Positions 24,124 to 36,412 are shown, numbered from the stretch's first letter. The stretch is 64,000 nt of DNA from Cryptomeria japonica (GCF_030272615.1 NC_081406.1:242911218-242975217), one strand, 5' to 3'. Program-made: numbers and translations. Notes: a model not told the origin generated them from the sequence alone.

Positions 24124-26046
24124 TGTAATGTCCCCTTCTCGTTGATGTACTTCCAGTGGTCCATTAGCCTCTTTCCGAAGACCCGTAGGCTATGTGGAAT
24201 GAAGAACTAGGGTCAAACATTGATGAGGCGAGAACTTACTATTTTTAGTAAGTCGGGGGTTGGCTGTTTTGGTGATACTATCCTACTAAGCTTTCCATGC
24301 TCTGTCACTAGGTGCGAAGATCAAGCTTTTCAAAGCAGTGGTTCATGACTTACTATTTTTAGTAAGTGGCAGTATGGAGTGTTTCTATTTTTGGCAGTGG
24401 ACAGTGTCCTGATCCTGCAGCAGTTCAGTGGTCTCCCTTGCTCAGCTTCATCCTGGTTTAGTTAATAATCAGTATTGGAGTCATAAGTGATGTAATTAAA
24501 TATTATTTCCTTATCCTAAGGTTTAATATTTAATTAATTTGATTATTTTTGCTACTAATTAATGACTTTGGAAATTGTGCATAACATGATGTCTCCTAAG
24601 TGCTAGGCGAATTATTTATGTCTAGAAGGGGGGACACCAATATTAAAAAATGGGAGATGTTATTTTATTCAATAAAGTAATGGCTAAGTCAAACATCGTG
24701 GTCCATGCTTGCTTGGCGTGGAGTTTGACTTGAAGTATGGTGCCATCCTTGGGGTCCACTTGGGTAAATGAAATGCAAATGGGAAAGTTGAATTTGTGAG
24801 CATTTGCATTTGAATTTGGTGGAGTTAGAAGTTATAAATAAGAGCCTTGGGCTCTCATTTTGGTTATCTATGAAAATTGCATCATTATGCTGCCAATTTG
24901 GCGACTGAAAATTTGAGCTTCAAAGTGTGGCTTCCTAGCTAAATCTCAGTTTCGTACTTGGAAGATAGTACCTAGTTGTGTCCTGGTGTTTCCAGTGCTG
25001 TTAGTGAGTGAGTTTTGCAGATTGTGGAGTTTAGTGTGGGATTGGAGTGTTTTCTGGTTGCTGGTCGCGGAGTGACTGAAACTATATTTTGCTCATACCT
25101 CTTGGCTAGGCGATTCCACCATTTTGGGTACCGGCTCATTCATCTTTCTTGCTATTGGTGATTCATCTTGTAAGTTTTTAGCACCTTGCATTGAGTATGG
25201 AATTTTATAATGCAAATCGAAATTCTCTGGTTAGGCATTGGGTTTAGGAGGTGCATTGGGAAGTGTGCCAAATAAATAAGAGTGTTTTGATAGCTTTCCT
25301 TGGGTTTGTTTTCATTGTTGCTGGTATAGTATTGATTTAGAACTGTTTTGGGGTGAATTGGGTGAGTATTGAGACAGTTATGAGTGTTTTAGTGGGTTCA
25401 TAGGCTGCTGGTTTTGCATTTCCAGCCTACACTTTTGATGTTAGCAGAATTTCATGCTTATTATTTGGATGTTCAGCATTACTCTTCTACTCTCACTCTT
25501 TATTTTTGTAAGGTTAAGTAGTACTACTACTAACCACTTCTGGCTTGTAAACTCTCATCCCGCTGAAAAGTGGAAGAGGCTAGTTTGCTGCCTATATCAG
25601 TTATATTGTAATTCAGTCATCCCGCTACATAAGCGATCGAGTGATGGTTGGTTGTAATGGTCCTCCCGCTGCATAAGCAGTCGAGTTGAGTTTTGTAATT
25701 CAGTCCTCCTACTGAAATATCGTGGTAGAGTGATTTGTGTCTACTGTATGTTTCTCTTGGCTGGTTCACCGCCAAGTTTCTTGCTTTCCTGTTGGATAAG
25801 CGGAAGGGACTAGCTTGCCGCCCAGGATTGTATTCACTTTATCTTTTCAGCAGATTTGAGTTCTAACGATCCCCTATTCACCGTATGCTCTCACATTCCC
25901 ACATTGGGCACTTGGTGATCAGAAAGTGGAAGGGTTGCAATTTCCAGCAAGCTTTGAGTTTATGCTTTCTAATCTTAACGGGTTATCTGTTTGTTGATGA
26001 TTATTATTGGTCTTAAAAAACAAAAAAAAATAACCGGGATATTACA
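24124..26046 (+). mobile_element. Solo LTR G (TSD AGCTG)
   Basis: It runs from TGTAATGTCCCC to GGGATATTACA, 1,923 bp, with a perfect AGCTG duplication (24119-24123 and 26047-26051). A TATA-like TTATAAATAAG lies near 24834. Two identical 20-bp hairpins ACTTACTATTTTTAGTAAGT (24234, 24348) lie in U3 and a set of CCGCT..AGCGG hairpins near the 3' end. No internal domain is present. Minus-strand relatives are H (26308) and I (63183). Confidence 0.85.
25559..25803. repeat. Hairpin set in the 3' part of LTR G
   Basis: CCCGCTGAAAAGTGG (25559), CCCGCTACATAAGCG (25621), CCCGCTGCATAAGCAG (25665), CTACTGAAATATCGTGGTAG (25709) and CCTGTTGGATAAGCGG (25788) are short stem-loops around a GNATAAG core, 43-80 bp apart. 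Homologous sets occur in H (26525-26790) and I (63411-63632). Confidence 0.7.
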
Positions 26047-26524
26047 AGCTGAGCAATTTGCTTAATGCATTAGACTTCAATCAAGTTGTGATATTTGTCA
26101 AGAGTGTAAACAAAGCTTCAAAATTTGACAAGCTACTTGTGGAGTGCAACTTTCCATCAATCTGCATCCTTTTTTATTCTGGAATGCCACCAGAAGAAAG
26201 ATTAACTCAGTACAAAGGTTTCAAGGAAGATCATAAGAGGATTCTTCTTGTGGCTGACTTGGTTGGCAGAAATAATGTTGATATCTCATGAGCTGCAAAG
26301 CTTATATTGTAATATTCCCTTAAATTTTTTCAATTTATTTCTAGTTACAATCACAACAAGAACCCGTTAAGGTTAGAGAAATAATCCAAACTACTGAAAG
26401 GGAACCCTTCCACCTTTTGTTCACCGAGAGCCCAATCTGGGAGGGTGAGAGCATATGGTGTTTCGGGGATCGTTAGCACCATAAACCAAACTGAAATTAC
26501 AATGCACAGGCGGCAAGTCAGCCC

Positions 26525-26790
26525 CTTTTGCTTATCCAGTGGGATAGAAACTGAACTCTTGGCGGTAAACCAGTCAAGGGAAATAACAAGAAACTAAAAC
26601 TCAATCACTCTACCGGTATTTCAGTCGGAGGACATTACATTAAGCTATCACTCTACCGCATATTTCAACAAGAGGACAATGCATAAAACTTATCACTCGA
26701 CCACTTATTCAATGGGAGGACTGAGTACATAAATTGAATTACAAAGCAAGAAGGCAGCTAAGCCAGCCTCTTCCACTTATGCAGTGGGCA
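26525..26790. repeat. Hairpin set in LTR H
   Basis: Stem-loops near 26525 (TTTTGCTTATCCAGTGGGA), 26610 (CTACCGGTATTTCAGTCGG), 26653, 26699 (GACCACTTATTCAATGGG) and 26771 (TTCCACTTATGCAGTGGG) correspond to those of G on the opposite strand, but the arm bases differ between copies. Confidence 0.7.
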
Positions 26791-27434
26791 AGCAACACAT
26801 CAGAATTGGTTAGTAGTACTACTACTTAACCTTACAATATAGAAATTAGAGAGATTGAATAGAGAAGTAATGTTGTCCAAGCTGATAAATATTCCCAAGC
26901 AAGTACTAACTCCCTGTTGTGACGTATTCACACATCGCCCTATTGCAAATGGGGACCCCTACTTTTTTGCTTTCTAGGGCTTGTTTCTAGGTCTTTTAGG
27001 GTTTTGTCTATTAGCATTTGCATGCTGAGTGTTGCCAGAGGGATCACTAAGAGAGCGGGCTTTGTTTTAGCTAAAGGTGAGTCAGTGGATGCTCCGGGTT
27101 AGGGTCATCTTTGAAAGTCTTCCTTAGGACAAGGTTTTGCTCTTGTTGCTAATTGTGTCTTGTTTGAGTTTGAGGAGGTCAATGAAGCTTGGTGAGTGAA
27201 TGTCATCTTTAAAGGTTTGAGTTAAGTCAAATTGGTGAGTGTTAAAGTCTGGAATGTCATCCTGATCCTGAAATTTGACTGTCTGGAAAATTGAAGAATC
27301 CTCCAAAAACTAGATTTTGCATTATAACTCCTGGAGGTCCGAAACCACTCTCAAACATCCTGACAGTATATATGCAATGTCACTTATACTTAAATGTTAT
27401 ATTCCATATATGAATCTTGACGGATAGACCAATA

Positions 27435-29390
27435 TGTCCAAAGGGTCCAAAGCGAAATTCTCCATAAGACATTCTACTTTGACCCAAACTTAGAACCAAC
27501 TCATTCCCAGACATTATTGAGGGCAAAACACTTGTTTGGATGAAGAAATGTGAGAAATGAAGTCAAGATTTGAGCCTAAATGTGAATTTTGCTCCTAATC
27601 CTTCCAAAGGGTCCAAAGCGAAATTCTCCCTAGACACTATTTTCTCCCTTGTTTGGGCTAACATCCTTGTTCCTTGGACATGGTGGGGGTAGATTGATAT
27701 GTTCTTGCCTCAGGAAGTGATTGAAAGCATTGAGGAATGAAGATTTTGACCTAAGACATGGATTTCGCTCCCGACCCTTCCAAAGGGTCCAGAGCGAAAT
27801 TCATATTTCCTCTATTTTGCTCTTTAACTTAACCAAGTTTGGAACTTCTAAGGGATGGTTTGGAAGACTTAGAGAGGAGGTTTGAGGCGATGAAATGATG
27901 GAAATCAACCTGGAAGGAGAATTTCACTTCTGACCCTTCCAAAGGGTCCAGAGCGAAATCCTCCATTTGACCTTCTTTTTTGCCTTAGGCCCTAGGTTAG
28001 CCTTGTCTGGAGCTAGTTTGATGGTGGATTGCCTTGATTATGATGAAAGGACCTTGAAATTGATCAAGTTTGAGAGAGAATTGGATAAATGAAGTGGAAA
28101 ATCAACCAAGAATGAGGATTTCGCTCTTGACCCTTCCAAAGGGTCCAGAGCGAAAATCCCCATAACTCTCATTTCCTTCCTAGTTTTGGCCAAGTATTGG
28201 TTTCTAAGACATGTTGGAAGGTGGATTGATGTGTTCTTGCCTTGAGAGGTGGTTGAAAGCATTGGAAGATGAAGATTTTGCCTAAAGGATGAAATTTGCT
28301 CCTGACCCTTCCAAAGGGTCCAGAGCAAAATTCATTATAAACCTCATTTGCTCCCTTGCTTAGGCTACAAACCTTGTTCCTTGGGTGAAGAGTGATGTAT
28401 TTTTGTCTTCCAGAGAAGATTGGAGTTGAAGAGATGAAGAGTCAAGCCTCGAGTAGGAATTTCGCTCCTGACCCTTCCAAAGGGTCCAGAGCGAAATTCC
28501 ACAAAACCACTCTTTTCTCCCAATTTTGTGCCAAGTCAAGTGTGGGTCAAGGTGAGATAGGATTGGATATGTCCTTAGGAATGGCTTTGAGTTGCTAGTG
28601 ATCAATAAATCTGAAGGAATTGAGCAAAAACTAGGATTTCGCTCCTGACCCTTCCAAAGGGTCCAGAGCGAAATTCCTAAGATCACCTATTTCCCTTGCA
28701 AATCAAGTCAAACTTTTGGTTTTTATGGCTTAGGGATGACTGGAGCAACATTTCCTTGACCTTTGAGGTGAGTTGAAGTGAGAGATGTGATAGAATTTGT
28801 CCTAAAATGCAAATTTCGATCTTGACCCTTCCAAAGGGTCCAGAGCGAAATTCCAAGAAGATACCCATTTCTTCCTTGTTTGGACCAAGATCTTAGTCCC
28901 TTGGCGCGTATTTGGAAGTAAATCAACATGTTTTTGCCTTAGGAAGTGAATGAGGGCGAAGGGAATGATGAGTCAAGCCTAAATCTTGAATTTCGTTCCT
29001 GACCCTTCCAAAGGGTCCAAAGCGAAATCCTTAAAACCTCTATTTTTTTCCAATTTTGCATCAAACCTAGTGTTGATTGAGATTAGAGGCATCTTTAGGC
29101 ATGTATTTGAGCAGGTTGTGATCACAAAATGTGGAGATTTTGTCCTAGAATGCAAATTTCGCTCCTAACCCTTCCAAAGGGTCCAGAGCAAAATTCTCTA
29201 TAGGTCCTGTGCTTGGCCAAGGTCCAAAGCAAAATCCTCTTTTTTGGTCTTTTTGGAGGTCAAATCAATGATGTCTTCAGGAGAAAGAGATTCAAAGGTC
29301 AAGAGAAGTTCAAGGCAAGGAGATGATGAAATTTGAGCTAACATGCAAATTTCGCTCCTGACCCTTCCAAAGGGTCTAGAGCGAAATTCT
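27435..29390 (+). repeat. Unit F hairpin array (about 12 copies)
   Basis: Copies of CGCTCCTGACCCTT..AAAGGGTCCAGAGCG have their reference G at 27591, 27767, 27926, 28123, 28298, 28464, 28641, 28818, 28995, 29161 and 29354, with a half copy near 27435. Steps are 176, 159, 197, 175, 166, 177, 177, 177, 166 and 193 bp. Confidence 0.9.
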
Positions 29391-30029
29391 TATAGGGCCT
29401 GTCCCTGGAGAGGCTATTGAGCAAACTTCATTTTAATGTCTTCTCATTAGTGATTTAAGGTGGAAAATGCTATGCTGAAAAGAATATGTCATATGTGCTT
29501 AATCATCCTTTGGTTTATTTTGCAGATGGGAGGAGACCAAGCCAGAACAAGGACGATCCATTCCAGTCCATCATCATCAAGGACATTCCAAAAGCATAAA
29601 GGTGGACTCAAGGTGTTCTAAAGCGTTGGAAGACTACAAGCATTCAAGAAGTTGCCAAAACCTTCACCTCACCACACTAAGGAACCGCATGATGACAAAG
29701 AAAGGAGTTGTCAGCACTTCAAGGTGAGGTTTGCTACCAGAGAAAGAAAATTTAACAGTGAGGAGGCCTCATCAAGCACATGCGAGTAAAGGAGGTACAT
29801 CATTCAGCACGTCAAAGACAGAGGAGGATCAACCAAGACACAAACATCAAACAAGGTGGCATCCCAGTCATCATTTCTCCGGTCGGATTGGTCCACCTCA
29901 GCAGGACCAGATTCAATGTACCTAATTTATCGGAGGCGGCACAAATTTCGGTGTACCTACCCCTGCTTCCTATTGGTCCTCACTCCTGGAATGTAAATTT
30001 TCTAATTGGCTAAGGAAGTTTGTTGTAAC

Positions 30030-30120
30030 AAACCCTAATTAGGGTTTTCTATCCTGTAATCCTAGCCATTGATTCTACGTCAATCAAAGCCGTTAATTTG
30101 TAAAGGGCTCTCTATATAAA
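30030..30120 (+). promoter_or_regulatory. Unit F promoter: double-telobox palindrome plus TATA
   Basis: AAACCCTAATTAGGGTTT is at 30030-30047 and TATATAAA at 30113-30120, 66 bp from the palindrome end. Confidence 0.75.
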
Positions 30121-32626
30121 GCCTTGGCTCCTCATTTGTAAAGGTTAATAGTTAATAGTCGGAGATTAGTTAATAGTTAGGAATTACCAAAAAGAGATAG
30201 AGATAGCATTTTAGAGTAGAGTAGAAAGATAAGGCAAAGATTGTTGCCAAGATGTTGTCGCAAAAGACTTGTAAACTTCATTGAAGAAATGGTGAATTCT
30301 ATGGGTCGATTCAACAATTTGAATGGTCTCTATACTTCTCAAATTTGATTTCATGTTATTAGGTGAATGGAAGAAATTTGTATGATCAACGGTGAAATTT
30401 GTATATCCATACTACTAGCAGTTTGTTGATTGCAGACTTGCCTTGCATAGTCAACTGGAATCATTCAACTTAAGCTTAACTTCAATTATCGCTTCTTCAT
30501 TGATATGTATCAACCTGACGGTGTCCATGCTTGTAGCAATGATCTAAACATCATAAATCTTTCCTCAGAAGATCGCACTAATCTTGTGGAGATGATCCTA
30601 GGATGTCAAAGCAAGACTTAGTTAGAATTTTATCAAAGGTCATTCATTGCTCTTATGTTCTTAGCGTTAGAAATAGATCTCGTTCCAACCCTTATCCTTT
30701 TTCCCTTTTTTTCAAAATCAAGGCCCGGTGAACTTCCACGTTCCAGTAATATCCAAAGCAAATCAGACGTTCAGGTCGTCGAAAGTAAGTCCCCTTGTGA
30801 TTCCAGCAAAATCACATCGTACTGCAAAGAGCTTATCCACACGTAGAGAACCTACATATCAAAACCTTGGAGTTACTCCGACTGATCCTTCGACGAGATC
30901 TTCAGCAGTCGGGAGACTTTGTTCAAGAGAGGATAAGGTACCTTTAGGTATTTTATTCTTTGTTTGGTCATGTACAAAAGACACATCAACACTCCCCCAA
31001 GCCCTTCAACATGAAATTATGAAATAAGAGCATTGACATGCAGACCAACAACTTCAAGAAGCTATGACATATTCATATCTCTTTCCAAACTCACCCAAAT
31101 CACTCCAAATTACTCCCAAATCAACTAATCTACTCACACTCCTAAATGCACACCCAAACACTAAATTCTGGAAATCTGTAATTTTTGACAGCAAGCTAGA
31201 AACGCACAACCAGCAACACCAAGACACTCTAAAATGCATAAAACTCTCTCACAACTCGTCCAAATCACTCCAAACCAAACCCAAACTGCTAATATATCAA
31301 TACTAACCAAGAACAACCAACAAACTAACCACCAAACATCCCACTTAACTCAACTTACTTCCAAATGCCCACACAGAGAAAAATGCCATAGCTGGAAATT
31401 TCGATTTGCAATATTAACATGAATTCTCAGAGATTAGTGCTAGAAACTTACAAATACCTTCGCTTGGGACAAAGAAAATCAAAGAGCCAATACCCAAAAG
31501 CAACAGGCAATCACATAAAGACTTAGGAATGAATGTATGCTTCAGCCATGACTTTCCCAACAACCTGGAAACACACTAAAATTCGAACCACAGCAAAACC
31601 AGCAATCCCACACTTCAACAAACTCACCAAGAACACTAAGAGAACATAGAAAACAGCTAGGTACTATCTTGCAAGTACGAAACTGCACTTAGCTAGGAAG
31701 GCTCACTTCGAAGCTCAGATTTCTATTGCCAAACCGGCAGCATAACGATGCAATTTTCAAGATACCCAAAATGAGAGCCCAAGGCTCTTATTTATAACTT
31801 CTTGCTCCACCAAATTCAAATGCAAATGGCACCCAAACTCAATTCAAACTCATTTCATTTCATTTCATTTCATTTCATGTCCTCACCTAGACATGGCGCC
31901 CACTTTCCTCTCTTCCTAGGCAAAGTTCGAACTTTACCTTAGGTGACAATTTGCAACATAAAAATAATATAACATGAGATGTTTTATCATCCCCAACGCC
32001 ACTGACTTAGGATAATAACAATATTGATATCAGATAAATCTTTTTTCTTAAGTCGCCCACAATACACTTAATCAGTAAATACAAATAATTAAATATTAAA
32101 CCTTAGGATAAGGAAATAATATTTGATTAAATCACTTATGACTCCAATACTGATTATCAACAAAAACCAAGATGAGGTTGAGCAATGAAGACCACTGAAC
32201 TGTTGCAGGATCAAGACCCTATCCAAACTGCCAAAAATAGTAATGCTCCATACTGCCACTTACTAAAAATAGTAAGTCATGAAATGCTCCTCCGAAAAGC
32301 ATGATCTTCGCACCCAAAGAAAGAGCTTGGAAAGCTCAGTAAGACAGCATCATCCAAACAGTCAAACCCTAACTTACTAAAAATAGTAAGTTCTCACTTC
32401 ACCAAAAAATCCAATGCATGTTATGCCACCCTGGAGTTCATAAAAAACCTAGAAGGAAACCATAAATAGAACTGAAGAATTCCCTCCTGATAAACCCTAA
32501 AAACCTCGTGCAGAACTCCACCAAAGTTGGAAACCCTAATTCTCTTTTCCACATAGCCTACAAGTCTCCGGAATAGGCCAATGGACCACTGAAAGTATAT
32601 CATTGAGAAGGGGACATTACATATAT

Positions 32627-33711
32627 CATACCAAAGTTGGCCAGACAGTGAAGAGAATTCTTCTTATAATAAGGAAATATGCAGAGAACGTTGAAACAAA
32701 GGAAGCAAAACACAAATTTTAAGATCTAGTTACCCATCCAATATCCTCTTGACAATTATCTGCCCATTATTTTAAGCTTGACCACTTTATTTTATCATAA
32801 AGTTATGCTCATCATGTCTTAATTCATTTTTAATGAATTAAATTATGTGACTATGGGACGATTCTTTAAATATGCATAAAAAGACTTTAGAGAGGCTCCA
32901 AATTTCTGATCCCCCTTGTTCTTGGAGGCATGAGTGAGACACGATCAAAGTAATTTCTGGAGGACAGCAAAATAGTTTCTTTTCAAAACATAATATTTTG
33001 TACAGAGAGAGTCTGTGAGCTCTTCTTTGCATAAAGAAATAAAGGAGATATTTCTGAATCTATGAATTTGTTTTTTGTTTTTTTAAATTTGTAGTTTTCC
33101 TGTGTAAATTCATGATTACTCTTTAGTGTTTTCTTTGTTTTATCAGATTATGGATATGTTAGTCACAAGATCTGTGAGTCTTGGTGTATTCATATAATTG
33201 AAAGGAATTATTGTTCTTCTTCTGATTGTCATTTGTGGGTGTTGAGTGGATGATCTTTGTGTCGTTCATCCCTATTTCCCCTCTATTTTGATTTCATAAT
33301 CGCATCTGTAGCATGGCTACGCTCAGGTTCTAGTTTTCCTTTTCTGCGTTCTGGTTAAAAGAATACCCTAGAAAACCAAAATTAGATCTTACGAGGGAGC
33401 TACTCCTCTCAAACACAGAGGAAGATCATTAATTCAATAATGATTTATCCAACTGTTTGTGAGGAATTTGTCTTCGCATTTGGGCAAAAGAGAGTCAACT
33501 TGTTTGTTGTTTTGAAATGACAAATCTATTAACCAACAGGTATCTAATGAGATCGACATTCTTTAGAAATTTGACCAATCTTTGTCTTTATTTAAATTGA
33601 TCTCCATGCTCTTCTTTCCTCTTGGCAATAACTTTGCTCCACTTGTGACAGTATCGAATCTCTTCAGCATTCTACTATCAGAGTACTCAATCTTCAATTC
33701 TGGTCCTCTTG
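32627..33711. other. No gene seen
   Basis: AT-rich sequence following LTR H. A minus-strand frame is open around 33580-33711 (it includes LLPRGKKSMEI) and adjoins the AAA-ATPase remnant at 55150 once the SINE and everything inside it are removed, but I could not assign it. Confidence 0.4.
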
Positions 33712-33838
33712 GGCAGCAATTATGTGTTTTTTTTTTTGTTTTGTTTTTTTTGATAGGTAATAGGCCATAGCTGCAATATTTTTCAATTATTATTATTATT
33801 ATTATTATTATGTTTGATTAGATTTGACCCAAGACCTT

Positions 33839-34182
33839 TGTTAGGGGTAAAAATGTATGTTAGTACGAATAATAATTATAAGTGTGTTATGTGTGTTTAT
33901 GTTTTGCTGTTGTCGAGAGGTTCTCGTCTGGTAGTTGGGAGTTGGTGACGGTTGGCAACTTGGCCAACCGTCGGGTCTATATATTGTTTGATTGGAACCT
34001 CGGCACGGGGGGATGTATGGACAATTCTAGACATTGGAATAAAGATATCACTTTCTGGTCTAATTATTATCATTTGTCATTTACGTTATGATGTACAATT
34101 GTTTTGTTCCATGAATACTTGGTACGTGCAGGAAGTACTGTGTTATCTGATTATTCACCAACTATACATTTAGGACTAAACA
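33839..34182 (+). repeat. 5' LTR of element C
   Basis: It runs from TGTTAGGGGTAAAAATG to GGACTAAACA, with short inverted ends (TGTTAG/CTAAACA). The end was chosen because the primer-binding site follows three bases later. Confidence 0.75.
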
Positions 34183-34185
34183 TTT

Positions 34186-34204
34186 TGGCGTCGTTGCCTG
34201 AACG
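34186..34204 (+). other. Primer-binding site of element C
   Basis: TGGCGTCGTTGCCTGAACG resembles TGGCGCCGTTGCC, the site common in plant Ty3-type elements and usually ascribed to tRNA-Asp. Confidence 0.6.
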
Positions 34205-34242
34205 AACCTGGAGATAACCATGGCGACAAGCGGAAGCAATTA

Positions 34243-36412
34243 ATGGGCCGACCATTTAACCAGCAATTAATTGTCGTGGACAGGGACACGCACGAAGAGA
34301 GTACCGCGGAAGAGGAACGAGAGGATCAGTTGATGGCAGACTTGGTGGAGTAGTGGGACGTGTCGGTCACGCAGTACGTACGGCGAGAGGCTCAGGAGAG
34401 AGTCGTCTCAGAAGGTATGGTACGTGGTGAACTCACCGTCAGTACCCCCGTCTTTGACCTACTCGGAAGTATTCCAAGGTTACTCACCAGGAATTTGATT
34501 GCACTCCAAGACCAAAGGGAAGAAACGGCAAAGGAACTTTGGCGACAACAAGTTCTACAACGGTACGAGGAACGGAGTCGTAGGGAGGAAGAGGAGAGGG
34601 AGGCCAGTCAGTGTCGTACCTCTGGCACTTGATGCCCCTACGACCGAACAAAGACAGACGTACCATTGCTACCGAAGGAGTAAACGAGGGAACTGTATGG
34701 CGATCTCTCCGTATAAAAGAACAGGTCGACAGGAGACGGCGACTAAGAGAGGTTGCCGACTCGAGGAGTCCGGAGAAACACAGCAAAAGTCGGAGTGTGA
34801 GTTGGAGTCGTAGTCGAGAGAGGTAAAAACCGTGTACATGGAAGGAGTTGGCCGAGGTCGCCAGGAACCTGCCACTTCCAGACGTAGCGGAGGAAGATCT
34901 CACCGACCAGGCCCCACACTCGATGTCAAGTGAAGAAGACTCCAGAACCGAATCACAAAGCACCCAATCGAAATTTTCCGAACAAGGAAAGGAGGCGATA
35001 CGAGACCTGCACGAGGAAATTGCCACTATTTTCGAAGCAACGTTGTCCGGCATTAAAAACTTGTCCTTGTCGGAGGGCATCAAAATAGGAAGATCGGATC
35101 CGGAAACCCCGAGAAGGAGGGACTATAGAAGTGAAGGTGACCAAAGCCCGGTTGGCAGGGGCCCAACCAAACCAAGAGCATACGGTACCCTCCGGACACA
35201 TAGTACCTTCCCGGCATATAGCCATTTCCAGGCACTGCATAAAACCGCACAGAAAAGAACGATGGCACACACCCTGGAGAAACAAAAACTTCCAAAATTC
35301 ATGGGCGACGAGTCAGAGGACCCCGTACGGCATTGCAAGACATGCGTCACCATCTGGGAAGCAAATGGCCAGGACGACCAAGACTACTGGGTGAAGGCAT
35401 TTCCGGTCACTCTGCGAGGAATAGCTATTGACTAGTACACAGACCTTGATGCTCAGCATAAAACATTCCGGAGCAATCTGAAGAAGGCCTTCGAGGAAGA
35501 ATTCAAACTCCTACGGGATGACAATAAGATTGTGGCAGAAATTTACAACACCAAACAAGGAAAAAACGAAAGTGTGTGCGCATATAATAGAAGGCTGAGG
35601 GAATTGCTTAACAAAATGGAGAACCAGCCGGCAGATGGCCTCAAGAAGCGGTGGTTCGTGGAAGGATTGGTACCATCCCTGAGAAGGACGATGAAAGTAG
35701 TCCCTCTGCCATCGTACGATGAAGCATACAACCGCGCCATGGATATCGAAAGTGAAAACAAGACATCCCGGGGGAAGCGATGGACCAGTGATGGTGACAG
35801 CACGGACGAAGACAGTGACGGGGGATCCAAAACTGTGCAAGCACTCCGGAAGGATATGATGAGGATGATGAAGGAGTTAAAAGGTGAAAGGAAAGTGGTA
35901 GGGAAGGAAAAGAACTATGGTGTACTGACTGCAAGGCTGAAGGACACACTAAAGGAAGTTGTCCCCGTAAAGTTTTCTGTGACATCTGCCAAGTAATGGG
36001 ACATTCCACTAAGGAATGCCCGTACAACTTGAAAGCACGGAGCACACAAGTGCTCTACGCCCAACCCGACCAAGCCACACCACCAAAGCCAACAGCAAAC
36101 TCTGACACCTCACCTAGAGGGTACAGAAACAATCGGGGTAACAACAGATCCAATAATAACACACCGAGGAGCAGAATTCAATACAACGGGAAGGGGCGAC
36201 CCATGATTCAGTGCAGGAAGTGCAACGAATGGGGTCACTTTGCCTGAGAATGCCAAAACGGAGGTGATGTAGGAAGTTTGTTGTGTAGATGGTGCGGTCC
36301 AGGAAATCACAAGGACATAAGTTGTCCAAAACAAAAAGGGGTGAACTTGCTCGATGTGGAGGGATCAAGAGAAGACGTACTGGCAATCACAAGGTTGTAG
36401 AACAAGAAAGCC
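34243..36412 (+). pseudogene. Broken gag of element C with four CCHC zinc knuckles
   Basis: A gag reading frame starts at ATG 34243 and continues through stops at about 34351, 34824 and 35433 and frame changes near 34600 and 35900. The central part (about 35270-35760) has the retrotransposon gag pattern (KFMGDESEDP, then RLRELLNKM, KRWFVEGL). Four consecutive zinc knuckles of spacing C-x2-C-x4-H-x4-C follow at 35921-35962, 35978-36019, 36212-36253 (with a TGA at 36245 inside it) and 36284-36325. One or two knuckles is normal for a plant gag, so four is unusual. Gag would assemble the particle and bind RNA; this copy cannot be translated intact. Confidence 0.75.

Larger units (their letters stand above)
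24100..26291 (+). pseudogene. UAP56/DDX39-type DEAD-box RNA helicase fragment, split by solo LTR G
   Basis: Without the solo LTR (24124-26046) and one duplication copy, 24100-24123 and 26052-26291 form one open frame that matches the start of the second RecA domain of UAP56/SUB2 helicases, the nuclear mRNA export and splicing ATPases. Diagnostic segments are [44 protein letters not shown] and [12 protein letters not shown]. The frame stops at 26289-26291 shortly after the GR of motif V (GRNNVDIS where GRGIDIE is usual), and the downstream HRVGRAGR motif is missing. Upstream, the sequence stops resembling the helicase before 24100. No introns are seen within the fragment, which suggests a retrocopy. 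Non-functional. Confidence 0.8.
26915..30991 (+). mobile_element. Unit F: giant LTR-like element (TSD CTCCC), probable solo LTR
   Basis: It starts TGTTGTGACGTATTCACAC and ends GACACATCAACA, with perfect CTCCC at 26910-26914 and 30992-30996; 4,077 bp. It is the closest relative of A0: the same hairpin type, the same exon-like segment around 29526-29900 and a nearly identical telobox/TATA region. No reverse transcriptase, gag or second LTR is present. It sits inside LTR H and is therefore younger than H. Confidence 0.85.
26308..32621 (-). mobile_element. Solo LTR H (minus strand, TSD TATAT), interrupted by unit F
   Basis: Plus-strand ends are TGTAATATTCCC and GGGGACATTACA, the reverse complement of the G family. 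The perfect duplication TATAT occurs at 26303-26307 and 32622-32626. Without unit F the LTR is about 2.23 kb. It retains the paired ACTTACTA..TAGTAAGT hairpins (32258, 32372), a TATA-like TTATAAATAAG (minus, near 31786-31798) and the CCGCT-type hairpins (26525-26790). A (CATTT)n microsatellite lies at 31851-31878. Confidence 0.85.

Noticed and set aside
33582-33770. Plus-strand 62-codon open frame before the SINE edge
   Set aside because: It runs into the poly-T tail of the SINE and is opposite a better minus-strand frame; no coding support.
34484-35083. 199-codon minus-strand frame opposite gag of element C
   Set aside because: It lies entirely opposite a recognisable gag region in GC-richer DNA where stops are rare; no domain is seen.
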